The position numbers were made by a program, and so were the translations under genes. Of a stretch of 64,000 nt of DNA, positions 35,387 through 46,619 are shown one piece after another. The notes below the pieces were generated by a model, which was given only the letters and a program-made list of their open reading frames with translations, did not search any database and was not told the DNA's origin. How positions within the stretch are numbered: position 1 is the stretch's first letter; every line of letters starts with the position of its first letter. This stretch comes from Staphylotrichum longicolle (Eukaryota > Ascomycota > Sordariomycetes > Sordariales > Chaetomiaceae): the NCBI GenBank assembly GCA_019096155.1, contig JAHCVI010000006.1, positions 806,001 to 870,000 on the forward strand. Direction: 5' to 3'.

Positions 35387-35935
35387 TGTTGTGGTTGCAA
35401 ATGCCGAGGCCTCGTCGGTGCTGAACAGTTCAGGCTGGTGGTGGGTGGGTGGATTGCTGCAAATATGCCTGCGTGAACGTGAAAACTTTCTTGGGGCTGG
35501 CGACTGTCCGACTCGATGGGAGTGTATATAAAAGCCGCTGACGAGTTTTCGGTTATGCACCCTAGGCGGGGTTCAAATAGGCAGCGGCGCAGCAGCGGCC
35601 ACAAACAAGGGGTACATCACGCTAATGTTACTTTGTTGGTTCTCTGTGCATTGCTCGGGCTGCGGTTCACTGCCTCAGCGGTCTGCTTGGCCCCGGCCTA
35701 GTCGGCCTTCCTGGCGAAGACGGACGGCCGTTAGATGGTCTGCAGGAGTCATGCCTTGAGCCCTTGAGCCAGCCAGATGGGGGCACTAATTCATGCGTTG
35801 AGACAAGTTAGCCACACCAGGCACCAACAGCACGGCTGCTTTGGCCTTGCGCGATGAGACTGCTGTAAAAAAAAAGAATTCAACACGCCTTGAGAAAACA
35901 GACTACCTATCCCACACCATACAACCATACCGTTC
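35387..35935. other. Intergenic between HET gene start and UGGT 3' end
   Basis: 549 bp with nothing recognisable. The HET promoter and the UGGT 3' UTR must share it, since both genes are on the minus strand. TGTATATAAAAG at about 35522 resembles a TATA box roughly 140 bp upstream of the HET ATG. Confidence 0.55.
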
Positions 35936-38900
35936 CTACAACTCGTCCCTCCCACTCGTCGTCTCCACCCGCTCCTCGAACCGTCTACTCTTCGGATTCC
36001 TCTCCTCCACCTTCTCCTCCCTCTTCCTCCTCGCCAGCGCCGCGATCTCCTCATCATACTCGGTCCACTCCGGCACCTGCCTCCTGGCCCTGTCCAGCTT
36101 GGGCTCCTTGGTCTGCGGGTTATTGCACAGGTCAATCGTTTTGGCCTGCGCCAGCGTGTCGTCGCTGCACCACGTCTCGCACCACAGCCACTCCTGCGGC
36201 AGGCTGCGGATCGGGATCTGAAACTGCATGTGGTTGGGCAGGTCCTGGTCGAGGTTGGCGAGCGAGTTGGGGTCGGCCGACAGCGTGTGGTACTGCTGGC
36301 GCAGGCGGTCGCCGGCCGCCAGCTCGCGGAAGCGCCGCAGGTCGACGACGTAGAGCGCGCTGATGTGGTACGGCAGGCCCTTGAGGTACGTCGCCCAGTA
36401 GCCCGTCTTCCAGAAGCGGAAGCCCTCCATCTCGGTGCGCGAGTCGCACATGGGCGTGAAGCCGTAGGGCGCGCCGTCGAGGGGCAGCGTGACGAGCTCG
36501 TGCAGGTCCGCGCGGACGATCTGGTCCGCGTCGACAAAGATGACCTTGTCGAGGGACAGCGGGAAGAGCACGTCGAGGAAGAGGATCTTGTAGCCCCAGA
36601 TCTCGCGCTGCTTCTCCTTTTGCTGCCGCAGCCAGTGCGGCCACTTGTACGTGACCATTTCGTACTTGAAGTTGTACTCGGCCGCGAGGTGCGGGATGAA
36701 GTCTTTGAACGAGGGAGACAGGAACTGCTCGATGAACCAGAACTTGACCGTGTGGTTGGTGTGGCGCATGACCGAGACCATCATGATGTTGAGCATGCGC
36801 TCGTAGAGGTGGCCGCTGGCCACGGAAAAGATGTTGATCTCGGCGTGCTCCGTGTCGGAGAGGGATTTGGTCGCGGCAGCGGGCTTGGTGCGCCCGAGGA
36901 TGCCTTCGGCAAACTTGAGGCCTTTGGAGACAAAGTCCATGGCGCCGCCGCCCGTGGTGGGCTCGACGTGGGTCTCCTCGAGGACGTCTTCGTGTTCCAT
37001 CCCCGGCTTGCGCTTCAGGCGGGGGTAGAGGGTGGTGCCCTGGAAGTCCATAAGCGCAACCTCAGTGGTGTCGTCGCCGGGGACGGGCGTCCAGCCCTGG
37101 GCGCCGACGCTTTCTATGGTGAAGATGTCGGAACTCCGGCCCTCCTTGAGCCGGATGTTGTAGACGCCTGGGTTGGCCTTGAACTGGAAGAAGCCGATGT
37201 TGGCCATGACGATGGTATCGGCAAAGTGCTTGTTCTTTTCAGTCGAGAGGACGAGCTGAACGCCTCGTGGAGGCTGCCCGGCCGGAAGCTCACGGGAGTG
37301 TCCCTCGATCAAGATGTTTTCCAGCTCGTAAACTGCCTCAATGTGCTCGGTGCCTCTCTTGGCTTTGATGTCCTTGATACGGAGGTTGTCCAAGTCGTCA
37401 ACCGAAACCTTCGAGGTCACGAGCCACGCGGGGGGCACGTCCATCCCCGCGACAAGCAGCGTGTCCTGCGGAACACCGGCAAAGTTCGCCGAAAGAGACT
37501 TGACCTTTCCATGCTCGTCAAAGGTCGGCGATGACTCGAGGACATAGCGGTAGAATCTCTTGACCGGTAGCTCTCCGAGTTCGCTGACGGGGTTGAGGAA
37601 GACCTGGAGGTGGACGCCTTCGAGCTCCGAGAGCACCTTCAGCACGGCCGCCCACTTCTGGCCGACCTCGCTCGCGGGGTTGATGACGGCAACGAAGAAA
37701 ATGGTCGCCTTGGAGAGATCACCGACTTGGAAAGAGGTGTGTGTCGACTTCATGTCCTTGAACGCTGTAGTCCTGACCGAGGTGGCCGAGTCAAAGATAC
37801 CCTGGGGAAGATCCGAGATGCTGGACAAGGCGGTCACAGAGGTCAGCTTGGCAGCAGCCAACGGACTAGACACCTTGTCACCCAGCCCGAGTTCCTCAAT
37901 GGCTTTGTACACGGGCAGGATCCGGCTGGCCCGCTCGGCTTGGAGCAGCTCCTTGAAGTCCTCCTTTTTGAACTCTTCTGCTGAGATGATGGGCCCGACA
38001 AGACGGCCGTTGAGCATCAAGGCGTTGGAGCCAGCCTTCAGGTTGGCGCTGGCGAGGAAGCTGGCGAGAGCAGCATCGTACGCAGAGTCTGCCTCCGCCC
38101 TTCCGCTCTCCAGGATAGTTTCCAAGTCGAGGAGTTGGTTGACCGTGGTCAGCTCGTTCTCGCTGGCCTTGAGACGCTGGTTGAGTTCTGAAGGTGAGCG
38201 AGAGACATCCTTGGGGTTGTGCACAATGTCCATGCGAACGCCAGAATGGTCCTTGCGAAACTGAAGGGCGTAGAAGAGGAGTTTTTGACCGTCGACGCTA
38301 TCGAGGTCAGCGACGACGGTCAGGGCCGCCCAGTCTTCCTTGGTTGACTGCTCATCGGCCTCGATGACAGGGACCTTGGTGAGGGCAGCATGGTGCTCGG
38401 TGTACAGTTTGTTCACGTTGAGCACCTTGAGATCCTTCGCATCCTCGGGGAAGATGAGCGTGTTGCGCCTGGTGATGGCGCCCTCAAGGAAGCGGCCGGG
38501 GACCCATGTGTCCTCATTGATCTGCCCAAAATATGCCGCTTGTTGGAGGGCTTGCAGATCGGCCATGAGCTTTTGGTTCATGACCCTGAGCCAGGTTTCG
38601 TCGCGAGGAATGGCGAAGCCGTTGAAGAAGACGGAAGGAGTCTCGCCACCAGCGCGCAGGCGCTCAACCCAGCGTTTGCCGAGATGGATCTGCTTTTCGT
38701 ACTTTTCAGATGTGAAGATGTCCTTGAACGCCAGTGCGGTGGCCTCTGACCGCAGGGCCCGGTCCTTGATGGCTTCATTGAAAAGAGCCTCATTCGGCTG
38801 GGCAGTCTTCTTGTGCTCGAGCGCCTTCTCGAGATAGGAGGCCGCTGCCGACAAACCGTAACTCTCCAGGAGGTAGTAGACAACCTTGGCCTGCTCGATG

Positions 38901-40478
38901 GCCTCGCCTGAGGGAGTAAGCGGAACCAAGCCAAACCGGATGGGGATCAGCCGCTTCACGAAAGTCAAGAGCTTTGTCGTGACGAGCTCAATGTCTTCCG
39001 GGTTGGTAAAGTCCACAGGGACTACCAGGTTGAACATGTCCTTCCGGATTTGAGGCAGCCCCTGTCCGAAGTGCTGCATCAAGGACCAGATGCTGGGCGA
39101 GAAGTTCTCATACCGCTTGTCTTTCTCGAGGTTGTTCAGCCAGACAATGACTTGGCCTTCTTCAATCTCGTCGCGCCAGTCAAAACGGCGTTGCTCCTCG
39201 TCGCTCGACTTTGCGTGGGCCACTTCTGAGTGGCCCAGCAACGAGATGGCCTGTTCGCCGGTAAGGCCAAGGTCGAGGACGCCATTGATCAGTCTGCGTT
39301 CGCGTTTGAGCAGATCGATCAGTCCAAACGGTTGGATCTGGCGCTCAATCAACTGAAGACCGTTCATCCACAAAACGTTCATGCCCTCAGGAACTAGCAC
39401 CTGCCGGTTGTCCTCATGTTCTGCCTTGAACTCGGCCGACACGTTGTGAGTCCCAAGGGACGTTGAGTACTTGGGAAAGTCTTGGGTGAGCTTGAGGAGC
39501 GTCTCAAAAGGCGACTCGCTCTGCATGACGAAAGACGCAGCCTTCATGCCGAGGAGGGCAAGCTCGGATTTCTCCAGCGGCTTGATGTCTGTAATCTCCT
39601 CCTCGTTCAAGACGACCTCGGAGGCAACAATGGGCTTCTGCGCGTCGTCTGCGGGTGCCTTTGCGGCCGCCGTGTCCCGATCGTCGATGACGATGTAGTC
39701 GGTCCGTTTGAGTGTGAGCTCCACGCCGTAGCCATTGACGGAAAGTGCCTCGTCTGGATGGGCCGGGCTTCTCCTGTATCTGACCCGATACGACCCCTCC
39801 CCGTTCCGCGCCAGTTTCATGGCAGCTTCATGGTACGCGCCAAAGCTCCCCGACGTGATGTCCGCGTAGAGGATGATATCACGAGATCCAGCACCGTATT
39901 TCCGGTCGAAGGGCAACGTCCGTTCCTGAGAGTTCTGTTCCACATCCCCGTGCGCAGCATCAAGAGCGGGTGTGCAGTATTGCTTCCCGCCCACAAGGAA
40001 CCACTGTGCACACCCATCCTGGTCCCCGGAGATAGACGATTCCACCGCAGTGGCGTAATATTGGTAGTGTGCTTCGATCCGGGGCGCAGCCGTGCGCATC
40101 GAGAGGGCGAGCTTGAAGGTCGACAGGGCCTCGCCATCCATGTGCCCATCGTCGCGCAGAATCTCGACAAACTTCTCGTACAGCGCCTTGTCGGTCTTGG
40201 CCTCGGCAAAGTGGCCATTCGCGATGCGGTCGAGGAGGCCAAAGTAAGCGGTCGCATTCTCGGAGGCTGCTGTTTCTCTGGATGGTGTGAGCCAACAGAT
40301 CTCATTTGTAGACGGGAGCTCCTAGTACCTACAGCAACTCAACCAGATAAGGAGGCGAGGGGAAACCTGCCTTCAGCGCAACATTGACCGAGGGCGACGC
40401 CACAACTTGGGCCGATGGAAGCCATGCAGCAGCAACGAGAGCGGCGAGGCCCCATGGGAGCTGGGAGAGTCGGATCAT
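35936..40478 (-). CDS. UDP-glucose:glycoprotein glucosyltransferase (UGGT), ER folding sensor
   Basis: Exons 40478-40333 and 40277-35936 encode 1495 residues, the usual UGGT length. A signal peptide (MIRLSQLPWGLAALVAAAWL, cleaved near 30) precedes the large thioredoxin-like folding-sensor region. The C-terminal GT24 catalytic domain (about 1193-1450) begins EINIFSVASGHLYERMLNIM and contains the metal-binding DxD in VIFVDADQIVRADL (about 1296). Conserved segments GYWATYLKGLPYHISALYVV and NLDQDLPNHMQFQIPI follow. The protein ends in RDEL, a variant KDEL/HDEL-type ER retrieval signal. UGGT re-glucosylates misfolded N-glycoproteins so that calnexin rebinds them. The intron starts GTAGGT and ends CCAG, restoring VELL-ETAASENATAYFG. 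It shares an 823-bp divergent promoter with alpha-COP, another secretory-pathway gene. Confidence 0.95.
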
Positions 40479-41301
40479 GGCGCCTAGAGCTGCCCCGAGG
40501 CGCCGTCGTTGTATATTGATTCGCGTGCTATCCGGATGCCGTCAACGGTTCAGCGTTCGCAAGGGTGTTTGAGGAATAGGATTTCGAGATGTTGAGTAAC
40601 AGCTTCCAGCTTTTTGGGCACGGAAGCTGTTGTCTCTTGGGATGTTCCAGCCAGCAAACTCAATTGGTAGCGCCAAATATCGGCTGACACAGACACAGAC
40701 AGCACAAAACGTCAAAATGTCCTCAATTATCTTTGCTCTTCTCGTCCTCTCTCGGGACGTGGTGCGTACATGATGGTTGGCGGGGCCTTTCGGTTGTAAG
40801 TTGAGCTTCCATTGGGACAAGCTTCTGGACACATCACAGGGAATGGCTGGCCAATGGCTTTGGAGCTCTGAGGCCAGGAAGCTCAAACGCCCAAAACGCC
40901 AGCAGGGGGCTTGTTGGTGGGGGTGGCCCCTGGCGCTGAGGGAGATGGCTCCAGTTACGGAGTCGGCAGGGGGAAAAGCTGGAGTGGGTCCGGAAAATTG
41001 AATGTGCGTTTTGGCGCCTGAGGCTTACTCTTGCGCCAAGTGAACCCACAGCTCTCATTGAGATGCCACGGTTCACCTATGATTTGATTGACTGTGGAGC
41101 GAGAGAGGACACCACCAGCAGCCGGCCTCCGACTCCTCGAACCATCACCCACGCCGCCACACCTCCGGCTGCTGCACTCTGCACACGCGCTCCTTGCGAC
41201 CGACTCACGGTTATCCGTCATTGCCGTGTTTTTCTGCGCACCCTCCCTCGACCCCCCGTTGATGCCGGGAGCCTGCTAGGCCTCGGGTCCCCTCAGCCAA
41301 G
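40479..41301. promoter_or_regulatory. Divergent promoter region of UGGT and alpha-COP
   Basis: 823 bp between two divergent secretory-pathway genes, with no coding signal. Co-regulation, for example by the unfolded-protein response, is plausible from the pairing, but I did not identify a specific site. Confidence 0.5.
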
Positions 41302-44300
41302 ATGCAGGCCTCCTCAGGAATGCTCACAAAGGTGCGCTCGGGGTCTTGCCATGCATCTTCTGGCTCTGCCTCTGCCTTGGTGCGAGGCACTGCACTTGAC
41401 CCGTTGCTGACTTGCTGCTGCAGTTCGAGTCCAAGTCGTCGCGCGCAAAGGGCATCGCATTCCACCCCAAACGGTCCGCACCTTACACGAGCTTCCCCGC
41501 CACATACACACCGAGACTAATGCTTTGATGCCAGACCATGGATCCTCGTCTCCCTCCACTCTTCCACCATCCAGCTGTGGGACTATCGGATGGGCACCCT
41601 GATTGACCGATTCGAAGAGCACGATGGCCCCGTCCGCGGCGTCGACTTCCACAAGACACAGGTGAGGGAGAGAAGGCCGATGGCCCCATGGCGGCATGCT
41701 GACGCGGCGGTAGCCCCTTTTCGTGTCAGGCGGTGACGACTACAAGATCAAGGTCTGGTCGTACCAGACACGCCGGTGCCTCTTCACCCTCAACGGCCAT
41801 CTCGACTACGTCCGCACCGTCTTCTTCCACCACGAGCTGCCTTGGATTGTCAGCGCCAGTGACGATCAAACGATTCGGATATGGAACTGGCAGAACCGCT
41901 CTCTGCTTTGCACCATGACGGGTCACAACCACTACGCCATGTGTGCCCAGTTCCACCCGAAGGAGGATCTCGTTGTCTCGGCTTCGCTCGACCAGTCCGT
42001 CCGCGTCTGGGATAGTACGTCATGGCTTGTCTGTTGGCCGAACATGGGAAAACTGACCCGTCTGCAGTTTCCGGTCTGCGCAAGAAGCACTCCGCTCCGA
42101 CATCCATGTCCTTCGAGGATCAGGTCTCCCGCGCCAATGCGAACCAGACCGACATGTTCGGCAACACAGATGCAGTCGTCAAGTTTGTGCTCGAGGGCCA
42201 TGACAGGGGCGTCAACTGGGTCGCTTTCCATCCCACCATGCCGTTGATCGTTTCGGCAGGAGACGATCGCCTGATCAAGCTGTGGCGCATGAGCGAAACC
42301 AAGGCTGTAGGTGCCCGAGCGTGCTGCAGTGCGGACAAGTTGGAGGTCACGGTACGCTAACGAATTCTAGTGGGAGGTCGATACTTGCAGAGGCCACTTC
42401 CAGAACGCCAGCGGCTGTCTCTTCCACCCACACCAGGATCTCATCCTTTCCGCAGGCGAGGACAAGACGATCAGGGTCTGGGATCTGAACAAGCGGACCG
42501 CCGTGCACACCTTCAAGCGCGAGAATGACCGCTTCTGGGTCATTGCCGCCCACCCCGAGATCAACCTGTTCGCGGCTGGCCACGACAATGGCGTTATGGT
42601 ATTCAAGCTCGAGCGCGAGAGACCGGCATCGGCCGTGTACCAGAACACCCTGTTCTACATCACCAAGGACAAGTGCGTCAAGTCCTACGACTTCCAGAAG
42701 AACGCCGAGTCCCCGACAATGCTGTCGCTCAAGAAGCTCGGCAGCCCCTGGGTGCCACCCCGCACATTGTCGTACAACCCGGCCGAGCGCTCCGTCCTGG
42801 TCACGTCTCCGGCGGATGGCGGCACCTACGAGCTCGTCAACCTCCCTCGTGATGGCTCCGGCGCGATCGAACCAAGCGAGTCCAAACGGGGACAAGGCAA
42901 CTCGGCCATCTTCGTGGCCCGCAACCGCTTTGCTGTCTTGAACACATCCACGCAGACGGTGGATATCAAGGATCTGACCAACAACACGACGAGGTCGTTC
43001 AAGCCTCCTGTTGGAACCAGTGATATCTACTTTGGTGGTACCGGCAACCTCCTCATCATCACCCCGACGGCCGTCCACCTCTACGATATCCAGCAGAAGA
43101 AGACGACCGCCGAGCTCGCAGTCAATGGTGTCAAGTACGTGGTCTGGTCCAACGACGGTCTCTATGCCGCCCTGCTCAGCAAGCACAATGTCACCATCGT
43201 CACCAAGACCCTCGAGCAAGTCAGCACCCTGCACGAGACGATCCGGATCAAGAGCGCCACCTGGGACGATGCGGGCGTCCTCTTGTACTCGACGCTCAAT
43301 CACGTCAAGTACACCCTGCTCAACGGCGACAATGGCATCGTTCGGACCCTCGACCAGACTGTGTACCTGGTCCGCGTCAAGGGCCGCAACGTTTACTGCC
43401 TCGACCGCGCCGCGAAGCCCAGGATCCTGCAGATTGACCCGACCGAGTACCGCTTCAAGCTCGCACTCGTCAAGAGGAATTACGAGGAGATGCTTCACAT
43501 CATCCAGAACTCTAGCTTGGTCGGCCAGTCGATCATCTCCTATTTGCAGAAGAAGGGCTATCCGGAGATTGCCCTCCAGTTCGTCCAAGACCCCGCCACA
43601 CGATTCGAGCTCGCCATCGAGTGCGGCAACCTCGAGGTTGCCGTCGAGGTGGCCAAGCAGCTGGACCGGCCCAAGCTCTGGTCAAGGCTGAGCACTGAGG
43701 CTCTGGCTCACGGCAACCACTCCGTCGTTGAGATGTGCTACCAGAAGCTCAAGCAGTTTGACAAGCTTTCGTTCTTGTACCTCACAACCGGCGACAACGC
43801 CAAGCTTTCCCGCATGGCCAAGATTGCCGAACACCGCGGAGATTTCACCTCGAGGTTCCAGAACGCTCTCTATCTGGGCGAAGTTGAGGACCGGATCCAA
43901 ATGTTCAAGGAGATCGACCTGTGTACGTGATCCTCTTTCCTTACCTTTTGACCCCCCGCTGACAATTCCTAGACCCCCTCGCATTCATGACGGCCAAGGC
44001 CCACGGGTTGGAAGAGGAGTGCCAGTCGATCCTCGAGGCTACTGGCCTCACAGAAGACCAGCTCAGCCTCCCCACTTTCGGCGAGCCGCTCACGCCTCCC
44101 AAGCCAGTGGTGCCGACTTTCCAGGCCAACTGGCCGACCAAGGCAACCTCCCAATCCATCTTCGAAAAGGCGCTCCTTGGCCAGGTCGAGGGCCTCTCAT
44201 TAGAAGACGAGCCGGCCGCGGCTAACGGGTTGGGCGAGGCCGAAGAGGAAGCCAAGCGGGATCTGCTTGGGGAGCCCGACGAGGACGAGGATGCCGCCGG

Positions 44301-45378
44301 GTGGGATATGGGTGAGGACATCGTTGCCGAGGTCGAGGAGGGCTTTGTCAATGTGGAGAGCGCCGATGCTGGCGGCGCTGGCAGCAGCGAAGCAGACCTG
44401 TGGGCGCGCAACTCTCCCTTGGCTGTCGACCATGTCGCTGGCGGCTCCTTCGAGACTGCGATGCAACTTCTCAACCGCCAAGTCGGCGCCGTCAATCTGG
44501 CGCCCCTCAAGCCGCGCTTCTTGGAGGTCTACCAAGCATCCAAGACCTACCTTCCCGCATCGGCGGGCCTGCCGCCTCTGGTCAACTACGTTCGCCGGAA
44601 CGTCGAAGAGTCAGATCCCCGGAAGGTGCTCCCGATCATTCCCAGGGACTTGGAGTACCTCGCCTCCCACGACCTTCACCGTGGCTACGACAGCATGAAG
44701 GCAAACAAGCTGGAGGATGGTCGCAGCATCTTCAAGGGTATTCTGCACTCGGTGCTCGTCAATGCTGTGGGCAGCGAGAGCGAGGTGACCGAGGCCAAGA
44801 AGCTGATCTCGTCGGCAAGCGAGTACACTGTCGCCATGTCGATCGAGTTGGCACGGAGAGCGCTCGGCACTCCTGACCAGGTCAACCAGAACCCTCAGCT
44901 GCTGAAACGGAGTCTGGAGCTGTCGGCCTACTTCACCATCCCCAAGATCGAGGTACCGCACCGCCAGCTTGCGCTCCTGAACGCCATGAACCTGGCCGTG
45001 CGTAGCAGGAACTACAACTCGGCGTTGAGCTTTGCCAACAGGATACTGGCGAACGGAGGAGCCAGCAAGATTCTGGATAACGTAGGTCTTATCTTTAGTT
45101 GACTCGTCTTGTCACACGGCTAACAGAACCCCCAGGCCCGCAAGACCAAGGCTCAGTGCGAGCGCAACCCGCACGACGCGGTTGAGATTGAGTTTGACCA
45201 GTTCGCCGAGTTCGAGATTTGCGCGGCCAGCCACACGCCCATCTACAGCGGCACCGCGTACGAGGAGTGCGCCTTTGACGGTTCCAAGTACCACACCAAG
45301 TACAAGGGCACCGTGTGTGTCGTGTGCGAGGTCTGCGAGGTGGGCAAGCACGGGAGCGGCCTGAAGTTGTTTGCCTAG
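41302..45378 (+). CDS. COP1: Coatomer subunit alpha (alpha-COP)
   Basis: Eight exons (41302-41331, 41424-41473, 41535-41661, 41714-42014, 42068-42306, 42371-43922, 43973-45081, 45136-45378) give 1216 residues, the normal alpha-COP length. The N-terminal WD40 propeller (about 1-320) shows FESKSSRAKGIAFHP, PWILVSLHSSTIQLWDYRMG, GDDYKIKVWSYQTRRC and GEDKTIRVWDLNKRT. This propeller reads KKxx retrieval signals on COPI cargo. The second propeller and helical solenoid follow. The C-terminal COPI-C domain ends with FAEFEICAASHTPIYSG, CAFDGSKYHTKYKG and CEVGKHGSGLKLFA. It acts in retrograde Golgi-to-ER vesicles. Exon 1 encodes only ten residues, MQASSGMLTK. The last acceptor was placed at CCCCAG (45135) because it gives LDN-ARKTKAQ; the TAACAG site at 45126 would add three residues. 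Confidence 0.95.
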
Positions 45379-45701
45379 GGCGTGGGAGCGGATCATGGGG
45401 GAGATTTTAATAGTCTAACGAGTGGTGCCTGATGAATCTGGCCGAACGAACCAGGCGGGGCTTTACGGAGCGGAAAAAGTCTGGGGGTTTAGAATAGCTG
45501 ATTATGGCGAGGTCGGCATGTTTGGTATGTGGAGTTGAGTTCAGTCGTAGCAAGAGCAAGAGCATTTGATCACGATTCTTTGTGTCCCCTCGCAATGCCA
45601 TCCTCATTACTGGCTCCATGTTCCTGTCTCGCCGTCTATGGTCGACTTGTATGCGTTGCGTATCGATACATAACCCGCTTGGCTTGTCCTCCCCCCCTCC
45701 T
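45379..45701. other. Intergenic, convergent 3' ends of alpha-COP and Rpn12
   Basis: 323 bp, probably entirely 3' UTR of the two convergent genes. Nothing else is seen. Confidence 0.6.
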
Positions 45702-46619
45702 CTAAACAATCGTCTCCAGCTGCCGGGCGTAGCCCAGGGTATTCTCGATGACCATCTGGCTCATCTCCTTCTCCTGCTCCTCCTCGCCCGTCTCCTGCGC
45801 CGAGGGGAAGTAGATCTGGCCGTCCTTCACGGTCCAGCCGCGGCTGCGCGCAAACTCGACGACGGCGCCCTCCGACTCAAGGAAGAGCAGCGACTTGGTC
45901 GACGCCAGCGGCAGCGAGGGGTAGGCGCGCTCGCTCGACGAGGCGATCTCGGAGCGGATCTGCGAGGTGAGGATCTGTAATTCCACACGGACACACACCC
46001 GTCATCGTCAGCAAATCGCCCATCCACCATTCTTTCGTCGTTACCGAAAAGGGGAAGAAGAAAAACACACCTCAGAGAACACCCCAAACTCCTCGCACGG
46101 CACCTCCCCCTTCTTCATCGCCTTCCACACCCGGTCGTAGCTCCCTTCCATCAGCCACCGCTCCAGCCGGATCGGATACCCGAGATACCGGTCCCCCTCC
46201 ACCTCGCCGAGCTGCTGGCCCCGCGTCGCCGACAGCGCCTCCAGCTCGCTGTGGAACTCCCCGTACAGGCCCTGCGTGAGCAGCAGGAGCAGGTACAGGC
46301 CCGTCACCTTGTTCCGCTCCCCGCTCTCTTCTTCGCCTGCCTCGACGCCCGAGGAGAGCTCGTAGAACGGCCGCAGCTGCGCGACGTAGCGCGTGAAGGC
46401 GTCGGGGTTCTTGGCGCGGATCGAGGCCAGCGCGCCCTGCTCGTAGGTGGAGCGGGCGAGGGCCAGGAGGGGCGCGGGCGTCGAGGGCGACGGCGTCAGG
46501 GCGTTGAGCTGCAGGAGGAGGAGCTTGGCGCGCGAGAGGAGGGCGGTCGTCTGGGGGTAGGGCGGCGGCGGGGTGCGTTGGAGGTGGGATAGGAGGGTGG
46601 TGAGTTCGCGGTCGGCCAT
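45702..46619 (-). CDS. RPN12: 26S proteasome regulatory subunit Rpn12 (PSMD8 family)
   Basis: Exons 46619-46071 and 45974-45702 give 273 residues, almost the length of yeast Rpn12. The helical part includes LPLASTKSLLFLE-type and PYPQTTALLSRAKLLLLQL segments. The PCI-type C-terminal half has YLGYPIRLERWLMEGSYDRV followed by SEILTSQIRSEIASSSERAY. The lysine/serine strand ASTKSLLFLESEGAVVEFA and the end MVIENTLGYARQLETIV are characteristic. Rpn12 is the last subunit to join the proteasome lid. The single intron has a GTGTGT donor and TTACAG acceptor and lies in phase 0. Confidence 0.92.

Noticed and set aside
36230..37534. 434-codon plus-strand frame opposite UGGT
   Set aside because: Shadow of GC-rich third positions in the UGGT coding strand; Val/Asp/Glu-rich with no homology that I recognise.
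42347..43588. 413-codon minus-strand frame opposite alpha-COP
   Set aside because: Antisense shadow of a conserved housekeeping gene.
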